Position numbers and translations under genes: made by a program. Below, piece by piece: positions 35,478 through 44,413 of a stretch of DNA of 45,778 nt. The notes below the pieces were generated by a model. It did no database searches, was not told the DNA's origin, and saw nothing but the letters and a program-made list of their open reading frames with translations. The DNA lies in NCBI RefSeq assembly GCF_013139515.1, contig NZ_WTAR01000040.1, positions 1-45,778 of the forward strand. Direction: 5' to 3'. This DNA comes from Lutibacter sp. Its GTDB lineage: Bacteria; Bacteroidota; Bacteroidia; Flavobacteriales; Flavobacteriaceae. Within the stretch, counting starts at the first letter, position 1. Each line of letters opens with the position of its first letter.

Positions 35478-35981
35478 TTATTTCTTTCTTTTAAATAAAA
35501 TTGTATCTGATTTTATAGCTTTATTATCTACACTATACCAGGTTTCACATCCTTTTAGCTCAAACCCATTTCCAATTGCTTCAATAAGCATTGTTCCAAT
35601 GCCAATCTGCCTTCTATCTGTATTTTTTGAAATTAAAAGAGCAAAACGATCCTCTATAGAGCCATTTACTTTGAACGTTTTTATTTCATTTTGATCAGAT
35701 CCATTTTGAGTAATACTTATAGTCCATAATCCATATAACTTATCAGCTTCTTGTCTTAAATTTAGTAAACTATATTCTTTAGAATTATCAAATTCCTGTT
35801 TTGTTTCCCAAACACCAGATACATCTATTCCAATATATTTAATATTTCTATACCATGGAATTAACCAGTCTGCAAACATTTTAGAAATAAGATAGAGTAG
35901 TGCTGTAGTTAAAATACCAGTAAGAATACCAATAATAATGTTGCTTGTTAAGGAATCTAATTGTATAATAAGTTCATTCAT
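35478..35981 (-). CDS. Membrane-anchored small beta-rich protein of unknown function
   Basis: 167 residues. One long hydrophobic segment lies at about 14-33, followed by a short amphipathic stretch with IPWYR. From about 50 to the end the sequence alternates like a small beta barrel: GVWETKQEF, YGLWTISITQ, KTFKVNGSI, IGIGTMLIEAI, NGFELKGCETWYS and DTILFKRK. The GVW near 56-58 recalls lipocalin-like barrels. The topology is reminiscent of membrane-anchored beta-barrel effectors such as Cap15 (S-2TM-beta) of CBASS, but no nucleotide cyclase is nearby and I see no diagnostic residue. It is the last gene of the AAA+ operon, ten bases after the five-helix protein. Confidence 0.7.
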   Translation of the reverse strand: MNELIIQLDSLTSNIIIGILTGILTTALLYLISKMFADWLIPWYRNIKYIGIDVSGVWETKQEFDNSKEYSLLNLRQEADKLYGLWTISITQNGSDQNEIKTFKVNGSIEDRFALLISKNTDRRQIGIGTMLIEAIGNGFELKGCETWYSVDNKAIKSDTILFKRKK

Positions 35982-35991
35982 AACTAATGTT

Positions 35992-36513
35992 TTATATAAT
36001 TTGAGATAGATTAGATAATAATATTAAAATAGAGCTCATGCTTAAAGTGATACTATAAATTAATAAGATGGTTTGAAAATGTCGAAAGTAAAATTTATAA
36101 ATAGCTCTGTGACCTGGAATCCAAAGAATAAGCATAGAAATGAGACCAAAAACAAAAGTGTAAGATGCGTAATTTACAAACTCCTTTGTTGCTGGTTGAC
36201 TTTTGATTGTATAAATTAAAGCTGCAATAGCTAAAACAGCAGTTGCAGCAGTAAATACATTTGCCAATCTTGCATTAATAGGATTGAATAGCTCTTCTTC
36301 TTCAGCTACTGGACCAACATACCAATGCAATAAGTTTAATAGCATATTACCAAACAGGTACACTAAATTAACTATAAATGGCAACCAAAGTATTTTATAA
36401 TCTTCCTTCATTAATTGGTAGCCATTTAGCTCATACCAAAAGTAAAACCAAAAAACGATAGCCAATAAATATAATAAAAAGAAGTATACTTTTTTAGATT
36501 TTAGATTCTCCAT
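35992..36513 (-). CDS. Five-helix membrane protein of unknown function
   Basis: 173 residues with hydrophobic segments at about 10-28, 41-66, 83-102, 116-133 and 148-168. The loop between helices two and three is acidic (VAEEEELF). No transporter or enzyme motif is recognisable. It starts eight bases after the AAA+ gene and ends ten bases before the beta-rich membrane protein, so the three are made together. By position it may anchor or be acted on by the ATPase, or serve as a membrane effector. These are guesses from context only. Confidence 0.75.
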   Translation of the reverse strand: MENLKSKKVYFFLLYLLAIVFWFYFWYELNGYQLMKEDYKILWLPFIVNLVYLFGNMLLNLLHWYVGPVAEEEELFNPINARLANVFTAATAVLAIAALIYTIKSQPATKEFVNYASYTFVFGLISMLILWIPGHRAIYKFYFRHFQTILLIYSITLSMSSILILLSNLSQII

Positions 36514-36521
36514 AATACTTA

Positions 36522-39236
36522 TTAATTAAAGACTTTATATCCTATCTTTTTAGGATTGATAGTAACTATTTTAGTTGAATCAAATTCCAGCACATCTTCT
36601 AAATTCAAGGTGTTCATAATAGCTTTAGTACGTTTGCTTTTAGGTAAATTAGCCATTCTTAATTCTTGATTTCTTATAGATTTTTCAACTATTTTACGCA
36701 TAGAACGAGCGTTTCCAAAAAATTTATTTCGTTGTTTGTATAAATGAGTTATATATTTTTTTAAATGTTGTTCAGCTTTCTTTTCAACTTTTAAGTTTTT
36801 TCCAGAAAACATGTTTTTTGATATTTCCCACAATTCACTTTCAGTAAAATCAATAAAATGAAATGTTTTATCAAAGCGAGATTTCATTCCTGGATTGGTT
36901 TCCAAAAAATGCTTCATATTATCAGTATATCCAGCAACAATAACGCTAAATTTCCCTCTATGATCTTCCATTTCTTTTATAAGTGCTGCAATAGCTTTTT
37001 TCCCAAAATTATTACCTCCATTTTTGGAAGCACCTTCAGTTATAGCATAGGCTTCATCAATAAATAAAACGCCTCCCATTGCACTTTTAATTAATTCTTT
37101 AGTTTTAATAGAAGTTTGCCCTACATAACCAGCAATTAAGCTACTACCATCGACTTCAACTACATGGCCTCTTTCTAATAAGCCTAAAGCTTTATAAACT
37201 TTTCCAATAATTCTGGCAACAGTTGTTTTACCAGTTCCTGGATTTCCTAAAAATACGTTATGCATTGAAAATGCTTTTAAAACATCACGGTCAATTTCTC
37301 TGTAATATTTAGTTAAACGGATAAGCTCTTGTACTTCTTGTTTAATTTCAGAAAGGCCTATTAATCCACTTAATTCACTTAAAGCTTCTTTTAGTAATGC
37401 TGTGTCAACATCTAATTTCAATCTTTCAGTTAAGTTATTTTCAACTAAATCTTCAACATCTTGTTCTTGAATGTTCGTAAGAAGTTCTTTTGTTATATTT
37501 TCTTGATCGTACTCTCTCACTAAACGGATACCTAAATTCATTTTGGCTTCATCAATAATAGAATGAACATAGCGTGCATTTCCAAAAGTCTTATCACGTT
37601 TTCTAAAAGCAGAAGTAACTATTTTCTTTATTTTAACTGTTGCTTTTTTTGAAAGTTTAACAGTTTTCTTTTTTGAAGCGTATTTAGCAATATCAACTAA
37701 TTCAGTTGGAGTAAAGTCTTTAAAATGATAATAATTTGTGAAACGCGATTTTAAACCTGGATTAGAGTTGATGAAACTTTCCATTTCCTTTGGATATCCT
37801 GCAACCATAATTGCAATATCTCCTGGGCCATCACTCATTTCAGTAATTAATGCTGCAATTGCTTCTGGGCCAAAATCGTTTGTTGCTCCTTCCTTAAATA
37901 GTATATAGGCTTCATCAATAAATAGTATACCTCCTCTTGCTTTTTCTATAAGTTTTTTTGTGTTTTCTCCAGTTTGCCTTACATAACCTGAAATTAAATC
38001 ATTGCTTTCTACAGAAAGAACATGTCCTTTGGATAGTAGACCCATTGAATGATAAATTTGCCCCAATAGTTTTACTACAGTTGTTTTTCCAGTTCCTGGG
38101 TTTCCTGTAAACACACTGTGTAATTTTATTTCGCCATTTTCTTCAATCCCTTTTTGTTTTCGGATTTGTAAATAGGTTGTATAGTCTATATATTCTCTAA
38201 TTTTTTGTTTGATATTTGTAAGACCAATTAGTTGGTCTAATTCGCCAAGTAATTCATGAATAGGTTTGTTCTCTATAGGTTGTGTATAATTTAAATCAGT
38301 TTCAGGTTCTTCAACTACTGGCTCTATAGAAGCTTCATTTGCTGGTAATTCATCAGCAACATTTAATTCTTCTGGATCAAAATCCTCTTCTAAAACAGCA
38401 CCATAGTCGGCAACTCTTACTAACAAATCATCACCAATACTAAAAGGAATGATAGACACAACAGTATCCATAAAAACAACCTCTACGCGATAATTATCTT
38501 TAAGCCACATACTTGTATCTTTACTTCCCCAGCCAGCTATAATACTATAAGATTCTCCAACTCCATTTTTAGGAGTAACGTAACTAATATTGTCTGAAAC
38601 ACCTATTAACAGGCCAGAATCATCATAATAATTAAATATTAATTCGCATAACCATTCTTCTTCTACATTATTAATAAACTCAAATTCAGTCATAATATAA
38701 CGCGTGTGCTTATACACAAACTGCTTAAAATACAAACGGTTCTCTAAATTTTGTTCTTCACCACCAGTTTCATAAGTTTTTAAAGTAACTACTTTAAAAT
38801 AAGGGTTATTTGTTGGTGTTACAATTCCAACGTTTTCTATATGAAATTTTGTAGACTCTATATATTCATTATCAATATAAACTTCCCATAGATAATCACC
38901 TTTTTCCCAATAACCTCCAGGCTCATCTGCACCCCAACCATAATCACAAATAACTGTATTAATGTCTTTTGTTATAGTATATTCTTTGGTGTTTACACAA
39001 TGCTCATTCGTTTTTTTATCACCATTAAGACTAAAAGCTTTAAATGTGATTGTTGTTTTCCAATCTTTTTCATCAAAAAATTTGTTGTAAAACTCTATAG
39101 CAACACCTAAATAGTTAATTTCGTTTTTATCAAATACTTTTCTGTAACGCCTAGTATTATTGATAGTTCTGTCCCAAGCATATGTTTTTAGACTAATAAT
39201 TTTGTAATGCTTGTCGTCTTTTTGATTAAACCACAT
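36522..39236 (-). CDS. Double AAA+ ATPase (CbxX/CfqX type) with duplicated N-terminal beta domains
   Basis: 904 residues, no signal peptide, presumably cytoplasmic. Residues about 9-135 and 146-270 are two related beta-rich domains: both open with the same strand (YKIISLKTY; FKVVTLKTY) and end in a WxKxxYxxEV segment. An acidic linker (about 280-325) leads to two AAA+ modules. Module one has Walker A GNPGTGKTT at 378-386, Walker B ILFIDEAY at 437-444, Arg finger SRF at 497-499 and FGNAR near 551. Module two has the same at 664-672, 723-730, 786-788 and 840. All catalytic residues are kept in both. CbxX/CfqX ATPases include rubisco activase CbbX and SpoVK; they remodel protein partners. It leads a three-gene operon with two membrane proteins. 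Confidence 0.9.
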   Translation of the reverse strand: MWFNQKDDKHYKIISLKTYAWDRTINNTRRYRKVFDKNEINYLGVAIEFYNKFFDEKDWKTTITFKAFSLNGDKKTNEHCVNTKEYTITKDINTVICDYGWGADEPGGYWEKGDYLWEVYIDNEYIESTKFHIENVGIVTPTNNPYFKVVTLKTYETGGEEQNLENRLYFKQFVYKHTRYIMTEFEFINNVEEEWLCELIFNYYDDSGLLIGVSDNISYVTPKNGVGESYSIIAGWGSKDTSMWLKDNYRVEVVFMDTVVSIIPFSIGDDLLVRVADYGAVLEEDFDPEELNVADELPANEASIEPVVEEPETDLNYTQPIENKPIHELLGELDQLIGLTNIKQKIREYIDYTTYLQIRKQKGIEENGEIKLHSVFTGNPGTGKTTVVKLLGQIYHSMGLLSKGHVLSVESNDLISGYVRQTGENTKKLIEKARGGILFIDEAYILFKEGATNDFGPEAIAALITEMSDGPGDIAIMVAGYPKEMESFINSNPGLKSRFTNYYHFKDFTPTELVDIAKYASKKKTVKLSKKATVKIKKIVTSAFRKRDKTFGNARYVHSIIDEAKMNLGIRLVREYDQENITKELLTNIQEQDVEDLVENNLTERLKLDVDTALLKEALSELSGLIGLSEIKQEVQELIRLTKYYREIDRDVLKAFSMHNVFLGNPGTGKTTVARIIGKVYKALGLLERGHVVEVDGSSLIAGYVGQTSIKTKELIKSAMGGVLFIDEAYAITEGASKNGGNNFGKKAIAALIKEMEDHRGKFSVIVAGYTDNMKHFLETNPGMKSRFDKTFHFIDFTESELWEISKNMFSGKNLKVEKKAEQHLKKYITHLYKQRNKFFGNARSMRKIVEKSIRNQELRMANLPKSKRTKAIMNTLNLEDVLEFDSTKIVTINPKKIGYKVFN

Positions 39237-39493
39237 AAAAATATTTTTAGAATAATTAATAGTAATGGGGTAGGTTTAGCCTAAAAGTAAATTATAAAAT
39301 ACAAGAATCTGCTGATAAAAATCAGTTAACATAATTTACATCTATTCCAAATAATGTTATTATTTAGACTTTATCTAAATTATTCCTTTAAAAAAATACA
39401 GTTGTTTTATTAATTACCTTTGAGTAATACGTTAAGAAGATGTTCTTTAAAACTTAAAAAAATTGTTATTAATATTTACCTTAGAATCTATTT
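39237..39493. other. Divergent promoter region of the AAA+ operon
   Basis: This 257-bp A/T-rich gap separates the ATPase gene (minus) from the anchored protein gene (plus), so both must be started here. TACCTTTG at 39415-39422 fits a -7 box for the plus strand, but the nearest TTG (39402-39404) is only ten bases upstream instead of about twenty, so support is partial. A small hairpin (CTGAT, four bases, ATCAG) lies near 39310-39323. No convincing minus-strand promoter is seen. Confidence 0.3.
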
Positions 39494-40186
39494 ATGATGA
39501 CTATCCTAAAATCAATTGCTGAAGTAATTTTACCATTATTTGCTGTATTTGCTGCTATTTGGGCTTTTTTCAAACTATTTTACAGGTTCAAATCCAAGTT
39601 TTTATTCATTACAAATTGTCAATTATTACACAGAAATATTTGGAATGATATTAGTAAGCATTATAAAATAAAGCAAAATGGAGCAATGGACCATGCTTTT
39701 AGACCTTTGGTATTATTGCCTAGTAGTTTAAAAAAATATTCCAATATTAAGAATGGAAAAAAGGCAGTACTTGAAAGTATTAATCCAACTAGAGAAACTA
39801 AATTGAAAATTGTTGCAGAAGTATATTGGATTCCTGAAGATATGGAACCATGGAACAATATTATTCATCCGGTATTTTCACTCGTTTTAAGACGCTATTT
39901 TGGGATTGAAATGCCAATGTATCAAGATGAGAAAGAAGAAGATATTAAGGAAGGTTGGAAACTCATAAAGCATCATGCAAAACATTTATTCGCATTAAAT
40001 AGAACTTCAGATAAAAATCATTTGCAATGGTTAATGAGCGATCAATATACCTATCGATTTTTTAATGCATCAGTAGGTGAGATAGGTTCTTATGACGGAA
40101 AAGCTGGGCCAGATAGTTTTATAGAATATTGTGGATTATCAATTGTGCTTCGTAATCATTCCATGATTCATATTGAGAAAGATTAA
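39494..40186 (+). CDS. Membrane-anchored protein of unknown function, divergent from the AAA+ gene
   Basis: 230 residues starting at either of two adjacent ATGs. A hydrophobic segment at about 9-28 (VILPLFAVFAAIWAFFKLF) is followed by a basic stretch, implying a cytoplasmic domain of about 195 residues. That domain is rich in Trp, His and acidic runs (WIPEDMEPWNN, KEEDIKEGWKLIKHHAKHLF, YRFFNASVGEIGSYDGKAG) and ends in a beta-like segment. I recognise no family. It could be a fourth part of the AAA+ module, because it shares the divergent promoter region and has the same anchor-plus-domain design as the beta-rich protein. It could also be an unrelated passenger. Confidence 0.6.
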   Translation: MMTILKSIAEVILPLFAVFAAIWAFFKLFYRFKSKFLFITNCQLLHRNIWNDISKHYKIKQNGAMDHAFRPLVLLPSSLKKYSNIKNGKKAVLESINPTRETKLKIVAEVYWIPEDMEPWNNIIHPVFSLVLRRYFGIEMPMYQDEKEEDIKEGWKLIKHHAKHLFALNRTSDKNHLQWLMSDQYTYRFFNASVGEIGSYDGKAGPDSFIEYCGLSIVLRNHSMIHIEKD

Positions 40187-40640
40187 ATTGACAAGAAATG
40201 GATTCTGCAATAAATAATATTGAACCGTTTTTTACAATCTCAGATTTTCGGTATTAATCTTTGTTATTTTATTGGGGTGAACGATGACTATTTGGTCAAA
40301 TAAAGTCTACTATAAAAATAAAAAAAGAGAAGACCAACATGGAAATATTAGGCTCGACCTTACCAATGTTTATAAATTCTGATTTAACATTACTTTCTAT
40401 GGTTTTTATTGAAATTTATGTAAGGATATGTGTTTTTTTATTAACAAGAAACCTATAGGATTCTCTTGTTTATCAACAACTCTATATAAATATCTCCACT
40501 CAATATAAAATAAGTCAGCATTTTTTTAAAACTTACTAAGTTATAAATATTTGTTAAATTTTAAGCTTACTCAAAATTACATCCCTGTATATTAATATCT
40601 TGTGAAAGATATTTTTTTAATTAATTTTAACCAAACTCTT
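40187..40640. other. Gene-poor stretch upstream of the Tricorn-like gene
   Basis: 454 bp without a supported gene. A 39-codon hydrophobic frame (40339-40458) has no recognisable homology or clear RBS. The minus strand near 40235-40295 has a short frame reading DQIVIVHPNKITKIN, too little to name. The last 80 bases are A/T-rich and should hold the promoter of the protease gene, but no full TAnnTTTG box is evident. Confidence 0.35.
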
Positions 40641-43600
40641 ATGAAAAATATACTTTATTCTCTTGTGTGCTTTATTGCAATTAGCACAAGTTTATATTCA
40701 CAAAACAACCCTTTAATAAATACTCCTTCGCTTAGCCCAAATGGAAAAATAATTGCTTTTAATTATCAAGGCGATATATGGACTGCTTCAATTACTGGAG
40801 ATAATTTAAAAAGGCTAACAATTCATGAAGCTTATGACACCAACCCCATTTGGAATTTAGATGGAAAAACAATTGCTTTCCAAAGTGACCGATATGGAAA
40901 TACGGATATATTTACAATTCCTTCAACTGGTGGAATTCCAACTAGAATAACATATCATTCAACAAACGATAGAATAACGGATTTTACAAGTGACAATGAT
41001 ATTATTTTTGAAACTTCAAGAAACTTTGTTCAAATAGAACGAGAACCAGAAATTCATTCTGTGAATGCAAATGGAGGAACTCCTTTTAGACTATTAAATT
41101 CTGTTGGTTTTGATGCCAAACTTTCTCCAAATAAAAAACTTATTGCCTTTACTCGTGGTTCTTGTAGAATTGAAAGAGAAGCATATAAAGGACCTGCTAA
41201 TAGGGATATTTGGTTATATGATATTACAAATGATAAATTTAAGCAACTAACAACTTTTAATGGGCAAGATTTAGCACCTCAATGGGCTGATAATAATACT
41301 ATTTATTTTCAATCTGCAAGAAGTGGAAAATACAATGTTCATAAATTAAGTATTGATGAAAATGGCACTAAAAGTGGGGTGATATCACAAATTTCTTCAT
41401 TAAAAACTATGGGAATATTTTCTTTTAACCTTAGTAAAAATGGTGAAGATATTGTACTTGTTTCAGGTGATAAAGTTTCATTAATAAATACCACTACTAA
41501 AAGAAGTGACCCTATTAATATTATAATTAATAGCGATTATAGATTTGACCCTGTTGAAAGAAAATCTTTTACAAGCAATGCCTCAGAAATTGAAGTATCA
41601 CCTAACGGAAAGTATAGTGCTCTTGTAATTAGAGGTGAAGTTTTTATTACTGAAAATGACACTGAAAAAAGTAGAACTGTAAATGTTTCTAATTCAGCGT
41701 ATAAAGATGCTGATGTACTTTGGTTAACTAACGAAACCCTACTTTTTGTTTCAGATAGGAATGGGCCAAACAATCTTTTTACAGTTTCTTCTAATGATTC
41801 AACTAACAAAAATTTATTTACTTCTTTAAAGCATAAAATTTCTCAAGTAACCAATAATAAAGAAGGAAATACCAATCCTAGATTATCACCAAATAAAAAA
41901 CAACTTGCATATTTAAATGGAAATGGAAAACTAATTGTAGCTTCTATTTCAGAAAATGGAAAAATTAGTGATAAAAAAGCACTATTAAATGGTTGGGATA
42001 CACCTTCAGGAGTTGCATGGTCTCCAGATTCTAAATGGATAACATATAGTTTAAGTGACTTATATTTTAATGAAGAAATTTACATTCATAAAGTTGATAA
42101 TAGTCAAAAACCTGTAAATATTTCTATGCATCCAAAATCTGATTCAGGAGCTATTTGGAGTAAAGATGGCTCAAAAATAGCATTTTCTTCAAATAGAAAT
42201 AATGGAGATCACGATATTTGGTTTGTTTGGTTACGTAAAAAAGATTGGGAAAAAACACAACAAGATTGGGATGAAGATAGTAAAGATACAACCCCTAAAA
42301 AAGATGAAAAATCTGAGGAGGAAAAGACTGAAAAAGAAGTAAAAGATATTGTTATTGATTTTGAAAACATCTATGAACGTCAACAACAAGTAACTTCATA
42401 TACTGGTGGTGAATATTTGGATGCTATTTCTAAAGATGGTGAAATTTTTTACTATACAACTGGAAATAGTGGACGTGGAAATCCAGATGTAAATTCAGAT
42501 TTACATCAAATAAATTGGGATGGTAAAGAGAAAAAGCAATTAACCAAAGGGAGCTCTAGACCAAGAAATATTTTATTAAATAAAAAAGAAGATTACATTT
42601 ATTTTATTAGCAAAGGTAAAACTTCTCGCATAAAATTAGCTGGGGATAAAAAAGAAAGCTTGCCTTTTAAAGCAAACATGAAAATTGATTATACTGAAGA
42701 GGCCAATCAAATTTTTGAAGAAGCTTGGGGAATTATTAAAGATCGTTTTTACGATCCAAATTATCATGGGCAAAATTGGAATGAGCTGAAAAAAACGTAT
42801 AAACCATTAGCTTTAAAAGCTTCAACTAGAGCAGATTTTAAAGTTATTTTCAATAAAATGCTTGGACAAATTAATGCAAGTCATATGGGAATGTATAGAG
42901 GTGAAGAACGAAAAAATGTTCAAAATGAAAGTACTGGAATATTGGGGACTGAATTGAAAACTACACCAAATGGAAAGCTTCAAGTTTCTTACATTGTGCC
43001 TAATTCAGCTGCAGATAGAGAAATTAGTAAGTTTAATATTGGAGATATTATAAATAGTGTTAACGGAGAGAACGTTTCAGCTTCTGAAAATATTTACCAG
43101 TATTTAACGGCAACCAATAATGAAAAAATTATTTTAGGAATAACTTCAAGTGGAAAAGAAAAAGAGGTTGTAATAAGACCTAAATCTAGTGCTAGAACTG
43201 ACAATTATAATGCTTGGGTGAAAGAACGGAAACGTTTAACTGAAAAATATTCAGAAGGAAAATTAGGTTATATACATATTCAAGGAATGAATTGGACTAG
43301 TTTTGAGCGTTTTGAACGTGAATTAACTGCTGCAGGTTTCGGTAAAGAAGGTATTGTTATTGATGTTCGCTATAACGGCGGTGGTTGGACTACTGATTAT
43401 TTAATGGCTGTATTAAATGTAAAACAACACGCGTATACAGTTCCAAGAGGAGCTGCTAAAGATTTAGCAAAAGAACACAAGCAATTTAAAAATTATTACC
43501 CTTTTAGCGAGCGCTTGCCTTTGGCTGCTTGGACAAAACCATCAATAGCGCTGTGTAATCAAAATAGTTACTCAAATGCTGAAATTTTTTCACATGCATA

Positions 43601-43856
43601 TAAAGAGCTAAACTTAGGAAAGTTGGTTGGAACACCTACATTTGGTGCAGTAATTTCTACCGGAGGTCATACTTTAATTGATGGTTCTTATGTAAGAATC
43701 CCTTTTAGAGGTTGGTATGTGAAATCTTCAGAAAAAAATATGGATTTCACTCCTGCAATGCCAGATATTATAATAGATAATAACCCTGATGACAGAGTAA
43801 AAGGTACTGATTCTCAATTAAAAAAGGCTGTTGAAGAATTATTAAAAGAATTATAG
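40641..43856 (+). CDS. Exported Tricorn-like protease (S41 family)
   Basis: 1071 residues from the ATG at 40641, which opens a signal peptide ending SLYSQ. A GTG at 40602 would only add 13 residues in front of it. Order: beta-propeller region of WD40-like PD40 repeats (about 28-545: SPNGKIIAF, WNLDGKTIAFQSDR, SPDSKWITYS, WSKDGSKIAFSSNR); a charged linker rich in Lys, Glu and Asp (about 550-575); a Tricorn C1-like region with INASHMGMYRG (Ser-His pair); a PDZ domain; and an S41 core with RYNGGGW and NQNSYSNAEIFSHA, the presumed nucleophile Ser region. Archaeal Tricorn is cytoplasmic and trims peptides; this signal-bearing form should act in the periplasm. It probably degrades oligopeptides. 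Confidence 0.9.
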   Translation: MKNILYSLVCFIAISTSLYSQNNPLINTPSLSPNGKIIAFNYQGDIWTASITGDNLKRLTIHEAYDTNPIWNLDGKTIAFQSDRYGNTDIFTIPSTGGIPTRITYHSTNDRITDFTSDNDIIFETSRNFVQIEREPEIHSVNANGGTPFRLLNSVGFDAKLSPNKKLIAFTRGSCRIEREAYKGPANRDIWLYDITNDKFKQLTTFNGQDLAPQWADNNTIYFQSARSGKYNVHKLSIDENGTKSGVISQISSLKTMGIFSFNLSKNGEDIVLVSGDKVSLINTTTKRSDPINIIINSDYRFDPVERKSFTSNASEIEVSPNGKYSALVIRGEVFITENDTEKSRTVNVSNSAYKDADVLWLTNETLLFVSDRNGPNNLFTVSSNDSTNKNLFTSLKHKISQVTNNKEGNTNPRLSPNKKQLAYLNGNGKLIVASISENGKISDKKALLNGWDTPSGVAWSPDSKWITYSLSDLYFNEEIYIHKVDNSQKPVNISMHPKSDSGAIWSKDGSKIAFSSNRNNGDHDIWFVWLRKKDWEKTQQDWDEDSKDTTPKKDEKSEEEKTEKEVKDIVIDFENIYERQQQVTSYTGGEYLDAISKDGEIFYYTTGNSGRGNPDVNSDLHQINWDGKEKKQLTKGSSRPRNILLNKKEDYIYFISKGKTSRIKLAGDKKESLPFKANMKIDYTEEANQIFEEAWGIIKDRFYDPNYHGQNWNELKKTYKPLALKASTRADFKVIFNKMLGQINASHMGMYRGEERKNVQNESTGILGTELKTTPNGKLQVSYIVPNSAADREISKFNIGDIINSVNGENVSASENIYQYLTATNNEKIILGITSSGKEKEVVIRPKSSARTDNYNAWVKERKRLTEKYSEGKLGYIHIQGMNWTSFERFERELTAAGFGKEGIVIDVRYNGGGWTTDYLMAVLNVKQHAYTVPRGAAKDLAKEHKQFKNYYPFSERLPLAAWTKPSIALCNQNSYSNAEIFSHAYKELNLGKLVGTPTFGAVISTGGHTLIDGSYVRIPFRGWYVKSSEKNMDFTPAMPDIIIDNNPDDRVKGTDSQLKKAVEELLKEL

Positions 43857-43970
43857 CAATGTGAAAAGGCGGGATTTCTCACATTTAGATTAATTACCCT
43901 CAAAGATTTTTTAAAAACTACCTACATTTGAAACAAGAAAAAGATATAATTCTTGGGAAATTGTATTAAA

Positions 43971-43996
43971 ACCTCACAAATTTGTGAGGTTTTTTT
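43971..43996. terminator. Bidirectional rho-independent terminator
   Basis: ACCTCACAAA and TTTGTGAGGT (43971-43990) form a perfect 20-bp palindrome flanked by AAAA on the left and a run of T on the right. On the plus strand it ends the Tricorn-like gene; on the minus strand it lies 26 bases past the mature 3' end of the tmRNA. A second weaker hairpin (43859-43864 with 43879-43884) sits right after the protease stop. Confidence 0.85.
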
Positions 43997-44015
43997 AGGG
44001 AATTAATTTTAATAG

Positions 44016-44406
44016 TGGAGACGCCGGGAATCGAACCCGGGTCCAAACAAGCAACCAAAATACTTTCTACATGCTTATTTTTCGTTTGGTTTTAGACCTT
44101 AAGCTGACCGAAAACAGCCCACTTAAAGCTTAGTTTCTTTAGTTTCAAAATACTACCGAAACAATAGTATTTCTATGTTAACTTTTACGATGCCCTTAAA
44201 TTGATCGCCGTTAACCAAGGCTATCAGTGGGCATTCAGCTTGCACACCTAGTGTGCCGAGGCTCATCCTACTATAATTCGGATTAAGCAGCTAAAGCGTA
44301 GTTATCTTCGCCGTTTAAAATGTTGAAATTGAGATTTACGAGTGCTATTTCATTACTCGACATGCTTATATATTAATTGACCTTGCAGTCAAAACCAGTC
44401 GTCCCC
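44016..44406 (-). ncRNA. ssrA: Transfer-messenger RNA
   Basis: Rescues stalled ribosomes together with SmpB. On the minus strand the 5' end is GGGGACGACTGGTTTTGAC, and the 3' end has the tRNA-like T-arm (GGGTTCGATTCCCGGC) and CGTCTCCA, which pairs with the 5' GGGGACG as the acceptor stem. CCA is not encoded (CTA follows), so it must be added. The tag frame ends GEDNYALAA and TAA (44312-44283). The reading frame stays open further upstream to a GCA at 44345-44343, so the tag may be longer. The length is 391 nt. A promoter with TTG (44443-44441), 19 bases, and GATCTTTG (44421-44414) precedes the 5' end by seven bases. Confidence 0.96.
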
Positions 44407-44413
44407 AAAATTT

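Noticed and set aside
35478-39236. Calling the AAA+ operon a CBASS or other named defence system
   Set aside because: No cyclase, nuclease, reverse transcriptase or other defining gene is present; only the layout is suggestive.
39402-39422. TTG plus TACCTTTG as a full promoter of the anchored-protein gene
   Set aside because: The spacing is ten bases rather than 19-20, so only the -7 box is plausible.
40339-40458. 39-codon hydrophobic frame in the gap before the Tricorn-like gene
   Set aside because: No clear RBS, promoter or homology; such frames are common in A/T-rich spacer.
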